Below the pieces are notes generated by a model. That model was not told the DNA's origin, ran no database searches, and worked only from the letters and a program-made list of their open reading frames with translations. Source: Oreohelix idahoensis (taxonomy: Eukaryota; Mollusca; Gastropoda; Stylommatophora; Oreohelicidae). From it: DNA of 64,000 nt. The translations under genes and the position numbers were made by a program. The stretch spans positions 806,001 through 870,000 of the forward strand of contig JAMPIV010004448.1 of assembly GCA_024509875.1 (NCBI GenBank). The letters run 5' to 3'. Each line of letters starts with the position of its first letter. Position 1 is the stretch's first letter. Shown here piece after piece: positions 37,197 to 48,789 of this stretch.

Positions 37197-38606
37197 TTAT
37201 GAATCATGTGGGCATCTAGACAAAATATCTGCCATCACATTTTCTGACCCACGGATAGCTCGCACCGAAAAATGAAATGGCTGTAGAGCAATCGCGTATC
37301 GCGTTGATCTCGCGCTCTTCAGATTTTTACTCTGAATAGCCGTAAGAGCTTTCTGGTCAGTTTCCACAACGAAATGCGCGCCCAGAAGAAATCTTTGCAG
37401 TTTAAGGATTGGCCAAACCATAGCCAATAATTCACGGTCTAAGACCGAGTAATTCTTCTCTGCGGCATTTAATTTCCGAGAAATATACATCACAGGATGC
37501 AGAGTTCCAGAGTACTCTTGCATTAGTGCAGCTCCAATCCCGGTGGATGAAGCGTCACTACGAAGAATAAATGTCTTATCCTTAGAAGGCAATACTAGGA
37601 TAGGTGAAGTAGAAAACATAGTTTTAACCTTATCCAAAGAGGATTGACATTCTTGAGTCCAATGGACTACATTAGGAGACCCTTTCTTTAGCAAGGAAGA
37701 AAGAGGTGACATAATGGAGGACAGATTCGGGATGAATCGTCCATAAAATTGTATTAGACCTAAGAGACTTCGTACTTGCTTTTTAGTCTTAGGAATAGAA
37801 ATGTTAAGTATCTTACTTGTATTATGGTCTTCTGTTTTTAGGAACCCATGACCAACACGGTGTCCTAAGAAAGATATTTCGCTAAAACCAATACATGCTT
37901 TCGATGGTTTCGCTGTCAGGTTATGCTCGCGTAAGATAGACAATAGTTCATTTATACCATTATAGTGATCGTTCCAAGTATCACTGAAAAGACAGATGTC
38001 ATCAAGATACGCAATGACATCTGAGCGATGAGATAGGATTCGACGCATCATGCGTACAAATGTTGCAGGGGCGTTCATAAGACCAAAAGGCATGAAATTC
38101 CATTGGAATAGACCCCTAGGCGTCGAAAAAGCAGTAAACGGTTTGGCGTGTTCGGATAGTGGAACTTGCCAAGATCCCTTAGACAAATCGAGTTTAGTAA
38201 AGAAGTGAGAATTCGATAGTCTCGTAAGTAGCTCTTCTAGTAAAGGCATAGGTTCCGCATCAAATTTAGTCACTTGATTCAATTTGCGATAATCCACGCA
38301 AAGACGTATGTTATTGTCTTTTTTCCGTACTATAACCATCGGCGAAGAATATGCTGATGTGGATGGTTCAATAATTTTTAACTCTATCATCTCATCTAAC
38401 TCTTTCTCTACCTGTGCTTGAAAATGTATCGGGATAGGATACGGTCTGACTCTTATAGGACTATGGTCAGTAAGAATAATGTCATGTTGAATGACATCAG
38501 TTTGACCAGGAATGTCAGTAAGGACATCCTGAAATTGTTCTAACATAGTAGAAACTTGTTTCTGCTCTCCTGGAGATAATTCTGGAGAAATTGCAACTTC
38601 TTTCCA
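37197..38606 (-). CDS. Reverse transcriptase-RNase H of element D
   Basis: Open from the codon after TAA 38607-38609; the first ATG is at 38546, giving 449 codons. RT shows IRVRPYPIP, IVRKKDNNIRLCVDYRKLN, FFTKLDLSKGSWQVPL (first catalytic aspartate), FMPFGLMNAPATF and YLDD at about residue 180. The connection follows with FLGHRV and GLIQFYGRFIPN. RNase H shows LRSDASSTGIGAAL, YSVLDRELLAMVW and VETDQKAL. The stop is at 37197. No integrase follows, since it lies upstream. The frame is the same as that of gag-protease-integrase, so the two parts could be joined by readthrough of one TAA, or the stop could be a simple mutation. All catalytic motifs look intact. Confidence 0.93.
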   Translation of the reverse strand, partial: WKEVAISPELSPGEQKQVSTMLEQFQDVLTDIPGQTDVIQHDIILTDHSPIRVRPYPIPIHFQAQVEKELDEMIELKIIEPSTSAYSSPMVIVRKKDNNIRLCVDYRKLNQVTKFDAEPMPLLEELLTRLSNSHFFTKLDLSKGSWQVPLSEHAKPFTAFSTPRGLFQWNFMPFGLMNAPATFVRMMRRILSHRSDVIAYLDDICLFSDTWNDHYNGINELLSILREHNLTAKPSKACIGFSEISFLGHRVGHGFLKTEDHNTSKILNISIPKTKKQVRSLLGLIQFYGRFIPNLSSIMSPLSSLLKKGSPNVVHWTQECQSSLDKVKTMFSTSPILVLPSKDKTFILRSDASSTGIGAALMQEYSGTLHPVMYISRKLNAAEKNYSVLDRELLAMVWPILKLQRFLLGAHFVVETDQKALTAIQSKNLKSARSTRYAIALQPFHFSVRAIRGSENVMADILSRCPHDS

Positions 38607-38609
38607 TTA
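38607..38609 (-). other. In-frame TAA between integrase and RT of element D
   Basis: The only stop between the two coding parts; both share one frame. Context on the minus strand is AATGAA-TAA-TGGAAAG. It could be a programmed readthrough site controlling the amount of RT, or a chance mutation in this copy. Confidence 0.6.
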
Positions 38610-41600
38610 TTCATTAGAGTGAAGAGGAATCATTGGAAAAGGTAAATTTACATCCGAGAAACTCGTTTCCTCATCCTGTATTACTGACAGAGATGAGTAC
38701 TGTCCATGTTGGACTGGAAAATCGTCCGTTGCCTGGAAAACAGGTTGTAAATAATCAGGACGTTCATGGAATTCCGTGAGCATGTTGATGTGGAAGGTTT
38801 TACGCTTCCCGTCAATATCGACGATATAGTCAACATCGGAAACTTTTGATATTATATCGTACGGACCTTTCCAAGAAATGAGAAGTCTATTTTCCCTACA
38901 AGGTAGCAAGACAAATGCTTTGTCACCTGGACAAAGTTGACGCAAACATCTCTTTTTATTGGCAAATTCCCTTGCCTTCTGTTTCGCAAATTCAGAAGAA
39001 GCAGTTGCCAATTTGCATGCTTCAATAATCTTGTGTCTAAGTGCGATGACATATTCATAAGAGGATTTTGTGTCATCGACAATATTATCAGCAGTTATAA
39101 GATCATGAAGTAAGGACATAGGACCTCGCGGTTTCGCGCCAAAGACAAGTTCAAAGGGAGAAAATCCTGTATGTTCGTTGGCGACCTCTCTATATGCAAA
39201 GAGAGCCGCGGGTAAAACCCTATCCCAATCCTGAGGATGATCTTCTGTTATCTTACCTAGTAGGTTTTTCAGAGTTCTATTCAAACGTTCCACCATCCCA
39301 TTGGACATAGGATGATAAATACTACTCAGCGATCTCTCTATCTTCAGAGTCGACATTACTTGAGACATGGTATCCGATATGAGTTGGGTACCATGGTCGG
39401 ATAATATTTCTGCTGGAAACCCCAGACGAGAAAATATTAACCAAAGAGCATCTGCGACATCAGCAGTAGTTATGCTCTTTAGAGGAACAGCCTCCGGCCA
39501 ACGTGTGCACATATCAACACACGTCAAAATAAATTGGTGTCCTCTAGCAGACTTTATCTTAAATGGACCAATGATGTCTATCGCCATTTTTTGAAATGGC
39601 CGAATGGGAATGTCTGCAGCCTGAATAGGTGCATCATGGCGTGGACCTCTGGATTTAATCTCTTGACATACTTTACAAGATCGACAATAGATTCGTATGT
39701 CCTTATTCACAGCAGGCCAAAAGAAAGATTGAAGAACTCTAGCTTTAGTACGGGAAAAACCCATATGTCCAGCACACTGCGAATCATGAGCGTGCTGTAA
39801 GATTTTAACTCTCATATTTTTAGGCACAAGGATTTGAGAATGAATGGACTTAGCGGAGTCTTGTACCATACGTACAAGTACGCCATTCTTCATCGTAATC
39901 CAAGATTTACGATTTGTATCCTTATTCGGATCACCTTTTTTTGCCAGAGTAAAGAATTTCTTTAGAGTAGGATCATCTTCCTGCTGTTTGATAAAGGAAT
40001 CGTGGGAAATCTCCAAGGGATCATCTTGGATCTGCGCATCATTATCTTCAGAATGTGAAGATTGTGGCATATTAAGAGCTTGAGCCCTAGTGATTACTGC
40101 ATTAGCAGATTGCATATTAACATTTTCCCAATTAGAAATTTGCTGTGGAGTGCATTCTTTCACCCCGTGAATGCGACCGATGATAAGATCAGCGATCGGA
40201 TTCGGCAAGAGACATGCTTGCACCTCTCCTGTAAAGAAAGGCGTAGCAATATTGATAATGGCAGTGGAGTACTTCTCCAATGTGCCACCAAATGTTACAC
40301 ATGTGACTATATTGCCTGTAGCTTGAGAAGGATTTACGAGTGATTGCCTCACTCCAATGGTAGTGCACCCCGAATCGAAAAGAATTGATACCGGAGTACC
40401 ATCTATTAGGCCCCTATTAAAGACAAGAGCGCCGCTTCCATTATGAGCAATTGATGCATGGAGAGCGGGAAGCGGGTGACCGCAGCTTAAAGTAGAAACT
40501 GTGGTTGGATCGAATAATGTTTTGCATTGCAAACACTCAGATGCTCTAGCAAAATCGAAAGCGGAATTTGCTACACTGTTGGAGTCTTTTTTATCATTAT
40601 TCTGATTATCGGTGTCGTGGAACTCCTGTTGTGCAGAGTTAGCCTGGTAATAAGATTTACCATGTCTTTTGTGTTGTGATCTACCTCGGTTATAATTGTC
40701 TCTATAATTATTATTGCCTCTGTTATAACCCCTATTTGGGTTTGAATCATAATATTCATGATCATAATCATCATGCTCGTTATATTGAGTATCCCTGTAA
40801 TATTGGTTTTTTTGTCTCCATGAAGCACTTGGGTAGTTCCTATAGCTACTCCCTTTCCGAGAATTTCTAAAATTATGGGTACCCCTCGCGTGTCGAGGAC
40901 TATCAGCCCGATTCCAGTTCTTCGAAGAAGAACCCTGAGTTAAGTGGTTATCTTGGTTTTGATACTTATTCCAATTAACCTTTTTATCAAATTTATTTTT
41001 AGCTCCTTGGAATTTGTGTGAGTAATTCTGATTATATTCTGTTGCCGAAGCAACTGGCATACTCTCTTTAATGTTAGAGTTACTAAGAATCATGTCAGGG
41101 TGTGCCGTGGCATACTGGTCACAATATTCTTCCATTTGCTTTAATGTACTCGGTTTACGCTCATGTAAGAACTCTAGGAATGATTTATTTACCGAAGACA
41201 TGACCTTGTCTCTTAGCAATAAATCCGTAAGACCATCAAATGTTTTCTCTGTTTTGGATAATTCAATCCATCGTGAAAGTGTAATTCGTGCTTTTGAGAT
41301 GAATTCTGAGAATTCTACCCCTACCTCAGGTCTCATTGTTTTAAACAAAAGACGGTAACCTTCCTCAGACAGCTGATATCTCTTTATCAAAGCTGCCCTA
41401 ACAGCATCATAATTATCTTTGTCGGCCTCTTCAACAAAATATAACTTACTCAGAGACTCCCCTTTTAGATTTTCAGACAACTGATTCACATACTGTGATT
41501 TGTCAACATTATGAGATCGACAAGCCCGTTCAAATCTAGAAAGCCAAAATGTTATGTCATCACTGGTAGGGTTAAACGCTGGTACCTTGACCTTGTACAC

Positions 41601-42122
41601 AAAGGGTTTACCATTACCACCAGATGCCTGATTAACATTACTCATACATGTCAATTTTAATTTCTCTAATTCCAACTCATGTTCTCTTATTGCTTTTCTC
41701 TCTTCAATTTCTCTATCTAATCTTCTCTGTTCTGCAGCAGCTTCTAATTTCTTCTGTTCTGCATCAAATCTCCTTTCCTCCACTTGCATCTGCAATTTCT
41801 TTAATTCAGCAGCAGTATCAGCTTCTTTTTCTAATCTTTTTTCTTCAGCCAGAGCTTTTTTTTCTTCAGCAGCAGCTTCTCTTTCTAATCTTTTTTCTTC
41901 AGCCAGAGCTTTTTTTTCTTCAGCAGCAGCTTTTTTTTCTTCAGCAGCAGCTTCTCTTTCTAATCTTTTTTCCTCAGCCAGAGCTTTTTTTTCTTCAGCA
42001 GCAGCTTTTCTCTCTTCAGCAGCTAATGCTTTGTCATATTGAGCAACAGCCCATTGTTCTAAGTCTTTTCCAGTCTTATCAAGAGATTTTCCTTGTGCAA
42101 TAAAATAATCTAATGTAGACAT
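38607..42122 (-). CDS. gag-protease-integrase polyprotein of element D
   Basis: 1171 codons from the ATG at 42122. Residues 30-180 are a long Glu/Lys/Ala coiled coil built from repeated AEEKKALAEEKRLERE blocks. Residues 190-360 are capsid-like, followed by an Asn/Tyr/Arg-rich basic stretch (390-510). A CLQC...C pair near 535-550 is the only knuckle-like motif. The protease active site is DSG at about 582. The integrase zinc domain lies at about 775-820 (HAHDSQCAGH...CKVCQ). The catalytic core has D in MAIDIIGPF, D in SDHGTQ and E in GMVERL, with 35 residues between the last two. The C-terminal domain has CPGDKAFVLLP, SWKGPYDII and FHINMLTEF. The end NE-stop is followed in frame by WKEVAISPEL and the RT. 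Confidence 0.93.
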   Translation of the reverse strand: MSTLDYFIAQGKSLDKTGKDLEQWAVAQYDKALAAEERKAAAEEKKALAEEKRLEREAAAEEKKAAAEEKKALAEEKRLEREAAAEEKKALAEEKRLEKEADTAAELKKLQMQVEERRFDAEQKKLEAAAEQRRLDREIEERKAIREHELELEKLKLTCMSNVNQASGGNGKPFVYKVKVPAFNPTSDDITFWLSRFERACRSHNVDKSQYVNQLSENLKGESLSKLYFVEEADKDNYDAVRAALIKRYQLSEEGYRLLFKTMRPEVGVEFSEFISKARITLSRWIELSKTEKTFDGLTDLLLRDKVMSSVNKSFLEFLHERKPSTLKQMEEYCDQYATAHPDMILSNSNIKESMPVASATEYNQNYSHKFQGAKNKFDKKVNWNKYQNQDNHLTQGSSSKNWNRADSPRHARGTHNFRNSRKGSSYRNYPSASWRQKNQYYRDTQYNEHDDYDHEYYDSNPNRGYNRGNNNYRDNYNRGRSQHKRHGKSYYQANSAQQEFHDTDNQNNDKKDSNSVANSAFDFARASECLQCKTLFDPTTVSTLSCGHPLPALHASIAHNGSGALVFNRGLIDGTPVSILFDSGCTTIGVRQSLVNPSQATGNIVTCVTFGGTLEKYSTAIINIATPFFTGEVQACLLPNPIADLIIGRIHGVKECTPQQISNWENVNMQSANAVITRAQALNMPQSSHSEDNDAQIQDDPLEISHDSFIKQQEDDPTLKKFFTLAKKGDPNKDTNRKSWITMKNGVLVRMVQDSAKSIHSQILVPKNMRVKILQHAHDSQCAGHMGFSRTKARVLQSFFWPAVNKDIRIYCRSCKVCQEIKSRGPRHDAPIQAADIPIRPFQKMAIDIIGPFKIKSARGHQFILTCVDMCTRWPEAVPLKSITTADVADALWLIFSRLGFPAEILSDHGTQLISDTMSQVMSTLKIERSLSSIYHPMSNGMVERLNRTLKNLLGKITEDHPQDWDRVLPAALFAYREVANEHTGFSPFELVFGAKPRGPMSLLHDLITADNIVDDTKSSYEYVIALRHKIIEACKLATASSEFAKQKAREFANKKRCLRQLCPGDKAFVLLPCRENRLLISWKGPYDIISKVSDVDYIVDIDGKRKTFHINMLTEFHERPDYLQPVFQATDDFPVQHGQYSSLSVIQDEETSFSDVNLPFPMIPLHSNE
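41800..42040 (-). repeat. Repeats inside D gag coiled coil
   Basis: Direct repeats of the block encoding AEEKKALAEEKRLERE (three main copies plus partial ones) differ by insertion of a short AAAEEKK unit. Copy number probably varies between elements. Confidence 0.7.
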
Positions 42123-43333
42123 ATTGTCTTCTTAAATCAGAAACCTGAAAAAGTAAATAAATTACCCTCTTTCACTTTAATGGGAGACAAGTCTATACCA
42201 TAGACTTAGTCTTAGTCCAAACTTGTATGGTTTATAATAACCAATGATAACTTGAGTACCTGTGGACAACAATAACTGTATCTCAAATACTGTGGGAGAC
42301 AAGCCTTACAAAGGTCTTGTATACCTCAATGTAATCAAAGATCACTTGGGTACCTGTGGAAAATAATCATAAAGTACTGATCTGTACTATACTATCAGTG
42401 TATACCACTATAACTCCTGTGTCATATGTCAACTAAAGACATTACAAAGGACAAACAAGAAAAAGACAATCTGAAAACATTTGCAGAGATCAAATTAAAT
42501 TAAATAGGAGAAATGAAAAAAATGATCACAGAATCCGTGATGATAACTGCAATAAGATAACAAGACAAATAACGCCACAGTGTATAAACATAAGGGTGTA
42601 AAGAAATCAAAAATAGAAAAGATTAGACCAACAAATGCAAACAAATCAAACAAAACTAAGGAACACAAAATTATTAACAAAAACAACGAAGAAAAGAACA
42701 CCTCATCACAACTAACAGAAATAGCAGCAAATTGTTGCTAACAAATTTCCAATTAAGAAAATGTGTACCTATAGAATACTAGTACCAGACCAATGTCACT
42801 CGGCATACCTTGTACTAGTCACACAGAACATAAACTAATTTACCACATAACAAATAACATGTAAACATAAATAGCATATAGCATACAATATATAATTTAT
42901 ATCATGAATGGAATGTGTTGCAGGTATAGTGTTGTAAAGCAGGCACAGTTTATTTAAATAATAATAACTTGCCAGTTTATTGAGTAATAGATTTAATTCT
43001 AAACTATTACACAGTTCAATTTTTCTCTGTTGAGCATATGAAGATCCAACGATGAACTATGCACTTTATGTTCAACAACACTGTGATTCTTCTGTACGTT
43101 GAGAAATGTCAACAATACTGCTCCAGATATTTTCTACACTTGATACCACTGTCCTGTGTAATACTGTCTGTACAGCGAAAAAACTGTCAACAAGCGCTGA
43201 CCTAGATACAGCATCCTATCGGTAATACAGGTCAAGCTGACATCGACTGTATAGCTGTCCTACTGGTGTTGATGTGGTCAAACAAATGTTCTTTTAGCTG
43301 TAAACTGTGATTCTCAACACAAAACTGCGTAAG
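42123..43333 (-). other. Element D leader
   Basis: About 1.2 kb of untranslated AT-rich sequence between the primer site and the gag ATG. No coding is recognised. Confidence 0.6.
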
Positions 43334-43338
43334 CTGGA

Positions 43339-43358
43339 CCCAGGAATCTGGCTCGCCA
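43339..43358 (-). promoter_or_regulatory. Element D primer binding site (candidate)
   Basis: On the minus strand, one base after the 5' LTR: TGGCGAGCCAGATTCCTGG. The TGG start and the one-base spacing are like element A. The tRNA is not identified. Confidence 0.5.
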
Positions 43359-43359
43359 C

Positions 43360-44869
43360 TGTAAAGTTTGTTTCTTCTTTCCACTCTGTAAAGTGTCAGT
43401 CTGTATGCTCTGTAAGGAAGAGTGGTGTGTTGTTGAGATCAGGCATGCTCCAGTCTACCCAGCTGTAAATGGGTAACTCACCCTAGTCCTGAGTTAGGGA
43501 AGGCAAAGGCTCCAGGGGAAGCAGGCCCTAAACTTGGTCACTTCAACCGACGCAGGATGGTGTATGTATGGAGTAGAAGTGTAGAGTGTGATTACCGCGA
43601 ATGGTGTACTGTTCGTGTGCTGACCAATATAACCACTCATACACTTGTGTCTACAAGGCACCAATGCAGACTGCTGGAATCTTTGTTTACTCAATTTATT
43701 CAGACGTACACACTGGGACATACGAGTACATCATGGTATGTTGACATATCAATTTGTAGGTATACATAGCAGATCTGAAGTCATGACACATTCAGAAATA
43801 ATGGGCAGTACATCAAAAGTTCAATGTCATGATACATTATGGCCGCATCCCCTACCTGACTAAACGCGTCAGTGAAGGCAGATCGGTAAATAACTAAAGT
43901 TACTTGACGTCCATAGTTTGTAGTATATATTATGAAACCACGAAAGGGGGTTTCTAGCAAGATTGAGATCTCCCTGTCACTGTCCGATAATAGGATAAAT
44001 AATCTGTTCTCTTGGCAGTGATCAAAACATATGATGACCGAAATCTAACATGGCCGCCTCCCTGAGTTGTCGTTCACTCATTCATAGGAAGGAGAATATA
44101 AGCCAGAGTTAATTTATAATGGGTATATAAATGATTTCATAAATGTTTCCATACAGCTCTACGGTGATCAGGTTAATTCACGTAGCCATAACCGCTGTAG
44201 GAAAGTCTGTCATCTTCGTCGATACAAAACACGACCCTAGCGATACGAAGCAAAATGTTCCATCTAGGTCGAATCGACATGAGATCATCAAAATAGGGTC
44301 TGGCAATACATGGAGTCCGAATTATACATTGTACCGTACCTTAGGAGAATCTCTAACATAAACTATAGTAGAGATACCATCTCCTTTAGAAGAAAACCAC
44401 TTCATGAATCATATTTCCTTAAGAATATACCAGCCCTTTGGAAAGTGCGTACCCGCCATTATCACGGTACATCGGAACTCATCACGACTTGTCAAGACAA
44501 CTCATACTTCCGCTAGAGCGGAATAATAAGAATCTAGTCCCGCCTACCCATCCAAAATATACAATATAGGACTGATTCTACTTGTACTAATAATATGTAA
44601 TACATATGAATTCAGGCCATAAACACAATAAGCAAATTAATCTATTTTCTGGCCCTAAAAATAAGTACAAATATAAGAGCAATATCCGTGCGCCGGATCA
44701 ATATCAAGAACGATTACTCCTATAATCAAAAGTGTAAATCAAACATGGATTATCTCGCTTTCCCCATAGACAGCATTTTCATACACAAATGAATGAATGT
44801 CTATATTTTTTCCATATTAAATAGCCATATCGATTTTTGTAATATGTGCGTCAAAATATGCACGCAACA
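43360..44869 (-). repeat. Element D 5' LTR (right)
   Basis: 1510 bp, pairs with 35287-36796, followed by TAAGT at 44870-44874. Confidence 0.93.
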
Positions 44870-44874
44870 TAAGT

Positions 44875-45466
44875 CTGTTCATACCTTTAAAAGGGGAAAA
44901 TCATTAGATTACCGCTAATGTATCCTTGATTCCTTGGGGCTATCACTTTCTTCTAACAGGACTGTGGGCATACCTTGAGGGATAAGATCATACTGTGGGT
45001 CTATCATTCTGGTAGAAATTCATTGATTTTATGACTATGTGTATATGATTCTTGATGTAATTTTATGTGTTGTGATGAAATTTTAGATGATAATTAAAAT
45101 TTCTCTTGAACTTAATCAGCGCGTTGGTCAGCTCGTTCCAAAAATATCTGTATAATCACTGTTATAGTTTTTCCCACGTCTGTGCGTCTAACTGTCGTCA
45201 CTTGTGTGTGTGCACGTGAGTGGTACGTTCATATATATTAATATATGTTGTCACAAGACTGTCTGAATCCTTTAAATATGTTGTAGAAGATAGGCTGAGA
45301 AAGAGAGAAGATTCTCGAGTTCTCAGGGACAGCCTCTATTGATTCTATCATCTCACATGTGGAAATCTATTTTCTGCAATTATCTCTCACTGTGGCTATC
45401 ACGTATTCTAATCTAATCAGAAGGGACCAACCCAAGTCTTAATCTCCCTATCAAAAATCTACGACA
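44875..45466 (+). repeat. Element C 5' LTR, last part
   Basis: Continues the C LTR after element D and ends CTACGACA at 45466. It matches 53548-54138. Confidence 0.9.
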
Positions 45467-45470
45467 AATG

Positions 45471-45496
45471 TGGACTCGTCTATCGGGATTTTGAAC
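45471..45496 (+). promoter_or_regulatory. Element C primer binding site (candidate, long)
   Basis: TGGACTCGTC, then TATCGGGATTTTGAAC. The GGGATTTTGAAC part resembles the complement of a tRNA T arm, as in element B. Confidence 0.45.
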
Positions 45497-46165
45497 TTAA
45501 GGAGAAGAATCTTTCTTTATTCTGATATAGAGTAAGAGTGTGATGTCTTGTGAGTTTTTATATCTTTTAAAATAACTATCCCCTAGACTATCGATCTGTT
45601 TGTGGGCGTGCTGACCACACAACTAATAATTAGGTTTTTTCCACAGCATTATTAAGCATTATACATTTGAGTTACAGGTTGTTTTGTCGGAATATATATT
45701 AATTGTTGATTTTGTAATGCTAAACGCTGGTAAAGTTTGTGATTGTCTAACAGTCACAAGGTTCTGAAGAAGTAGGTGTTTGAGCTAAGCTAAGGAGTGC
45801 GTTCAGACAATTACGTCTTGTTAATTGCCTCCCTTACCCTAACTAACTTCAGGGGTGAACTTGATAGTGGATTAAAATTTTAAGGGATTTTTTTATCTCC
45901 TTAAATTTTTGCAAATTATTTTGTTTCCACTGTAGCAACTTATTTTTTTAGTGAGTAATCTTAACTACCATTTATTTGGCGTAGTCTTCTGCATTAGGTG
46001 CTTTATTGCCGATTAATAGCAGCAATAGTTAGATACTATATTTTTGGAGGAGGTATCCCAGGTTAAAGTATATCATCTTTTGTTTGGTATTTTCTCGTAA
46101 GTGGTAGGAACCAGTGTATCCTTTGTCTCGCTTCTTTCTCGACGCGTCTCAGTCACTGATTTACA
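45497..46165 (+). other. Element C leader
   Basis: Untranslated; closely related to the element B leader 26354-27063. Confidence 0.6.
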
Positions 46166-46416
46166 ATGGCAGAGAGGGCGAAGCTTAGGCAGATCCTCAG
46201 GGACGAGGCAAAAGAAGATGGTTTGGACGGCGAAGAAGCGAAAGCTTTCGTCAGGGACGAACTTGACAGATATGATGCGGAGAGGACAGCAAAAGAAGCT
46301 AGGAGGAAAGAAGCGGAAGACCGGCTATTACAGCAGAAGAAGATTGAGGAAGAAATGGAAATTCGCAGGATGTAGCATGAGAAGGAGAGGGAGGAAAGAC
46401 AGCTTGAGGAAAAAGA

Positions 46417-46460
46417 GAACGAACGAACGAACGAACTTTATTTTCAAAGGGTCAAACAGA
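46417..46460 (-). repeat. GTTC-tailed LINE/SINE 3' end, very short copy 3
   Basis: Minus strand: ACCCTTTGAAAATAAAG followed by GTTC repeats. It lies inside the gag coiled coil of element C at a place where element B has uninterrupted coding. Extremely truncated insertion of the family seen at 6628 and 7057. Confidence 0.7.
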
Positions 46461-48789
46461 GAAACAGAGACAGCACGAGTTGGCGCTTCAGATTCTAGAG
46501 TTCCAAAGCCGTGGTGCTGCCTCTACCGCTAGCAATGGAGAGTCTTCTCCTCATTCCTCTTTAACTGATCCTTCTAACACACAATCTACTCATCTCACTG
46601 CTTTGTCTTTTGCGCTAGAATCTTTCCCTTGTCCTAATGAGAAGATTGACACGTATCTAGAAAAATTTGAGAAAATTGCAACTCTGTACGGTTTAGAGAG
46701 GTCGCGTTGGAATATGAAGCTTTCTCAGGCGTTGAAAAGCAGTGCGTACGATGTTTACGCCAAACTGGAAAGTAGCCAACAAGACAATTACGACTTGTTG
46801 AAGAAAGCTTTACTTGAGCGCTTTGAAATGAATGCGCGAAAGTTTTTGCAACTGTTTCGCAACAGCAGGAAGGAGAGCTCTGAAACTTTTCAGCAGTTCT
46901 CGTCTCGTTTGAAGGGATACTTGACACAGTGCCTTGAGCTTTCACAGCTCCCCTCTACCTATGAAGGTTTGGAGGAATTTGTTATAACAGAACAAATAAA
47001 GAACACTTTGTCTGCTGACACCCGGAGATTTTTGGCTGAGCAAGGTGCATAAAAGCTTGAAGACATTTTGGAAAAGTCCGAGCGATATCACAATGCGCTG
47101 GCTGAACTACCGGCCTCAAATCGGAAACCGACAGAAGAGCATTTTCGAAAGAATAATCTAGACCAATCTTCTCATCCTTCTCAGGGTTCTAATCAGAATA
47201 ACAACAGAGAAACTGGACCTCGAAACCCCCCCCCCTCCTGAAAAATCCAAGTTCTACAAACACAAGTACCCCAACCACAGTAAACAGTCTGATCAACCCG
47301 ACCGCCCTACATGGCAGCGCAGCCAGAAACGAAAAGGTGTCAAAGGAAGAACTCCTGAACACGGGACACATGATCAGGGCGAGCACACCGAACCTAAACG
47401 CATCGGATGCTTGCTAACTGTCTCGCAAGGCGGAATTATTGACAGTGATTCCCAACCTGTAGAGGGAGACAGACCCTCTACGCGAGGTACTGTTATATTG
47501 AACGGTTCTCAAACTTCTTGTTTATTTGACACGGGGCTTTCTTATGATTGCATTGTTGCCAGAAACCTGGTTAAACCCGGTCAAGAGACAGGAGAGACCG
47601 TCCAACTTTGTGGAGTTTCTAAGAGTGAGGCACCTACAGCGCTTCCCATTGCATTGGTGGAGATCCACTCTGAGTTTGTCAGAGGCGTGATCAAAGAGCT
47701 GTTATGGATGACCCCATCTACCCAGTCATACTTGGCGGTAGATACGTGTTTATTAGGAAACCGGAAGAGCCGATTGTGGCAGCAGTAACTACAAGAGGGC
47801 AAACCAAGAAGGAACGGGAGCCTGCGCCTAATTTGTTACCCATGGAATTTAAAGAAGCGCAACAAAAGGACCCTACTTTGGCACCCTGCTTTAGGAAACT
47901 GCCCATGGCTAAGGAACCCAGACAGCACGGGGACATTTTTTCTAAGGATGGCGTACTTTATCGCAGAACGAGCAAGCCTGACCAAGGTTACCACCAGCTC
48001 CTAGTACCGAAACAGTACAGAAGCCAAATCCTAGAAATGTGGCACTCTCTTCCCTTCAGCATACATATGGGACAGAACGCCACAAACAACGGATAACCAC
48101 TCATTATTGGTGGCCAGGAGTAAATACTGATATTATCAGGTATGTCAAATCCTGTGCCCAGTGCCAACGTGTACCACCCAAGCAACGGACACCGCCAGTC
48201 CACATGGGTGAAATGCCAATAGTGGGAACACCATTTGAACGGGTAGTGATCGACATTTTAGGACCCTTCCAAAGGACTAAAAGAAGAAACAGGTATATCC
48301 TGACTTTAGTCGATACATGCACTATGTGGGCAGAAGCTATCCCGCTAACATGCGCAGATGCCAAGCATGTCGCAGAAGCCCTAGTGCAGATTTTCACTCG
48401 GTTGGGATTTCCTCAGGAAGTGTTGACGGATAACGAATCCCCATACCGAAACCTGTTGATGGATGAGATCGTGAAGATCTTGAGGACCCAACACATCTAC
48501 ACAAAGCCATATACTCCGGTCGGAAATGGGCTCGTGGAACGTGTTAACGGAAACTTCAACATGATGTTAAGTAAACTGGCACAAGTGAAACATGACGATT
48601 GGGATCTTTGTATTCCTGCAGCTTTATTTGGCGACAGAGAATCTCCTCATATGTCCAAGGATTTCCGCCAGCCACGCTTTTATTCGGCAGACCCATTAAG
48701 GGCCCGCTCGAAGCCTTACTTTCGTCGCTGACAGACCAGAAGTCTGATGAGAAGTTGTCTCAGCAAGTAAATATGTATCGGATTTAAAG

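Larger units (their letters stand above)
35287..44869 (-). mobile_element. Gmr1-like LTR retrotransposon D, apparently complete
   Basis: Two LTRs of exactly 1510 bp (TGTTGC...TTTACA on the coding strand), flanked by TAAGT (35282-35286 and 44870-44874). The order on the minus strand is 5' LTR, leader, gag-protease-integrase (1171 codons), one TAA, RT-RNase H (449 codons), 3' LTR. Integrase upstream of RT in a Ty3-like element is the hallmark of Gmr1-type elements. I found only about four LTR differences (for example at about 35372/43452 and 36663/44736), so it inserted recently. It is the only element here with all retrotransposon enzymes. Confidence 0.93.

Noticed and set aside
41648..42103. 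Leu/Phe/Gln-rich plus-strand frame of 151 codons
   Set aside because: Antisense shadow of the coiled-coil repeats in gag of element D.
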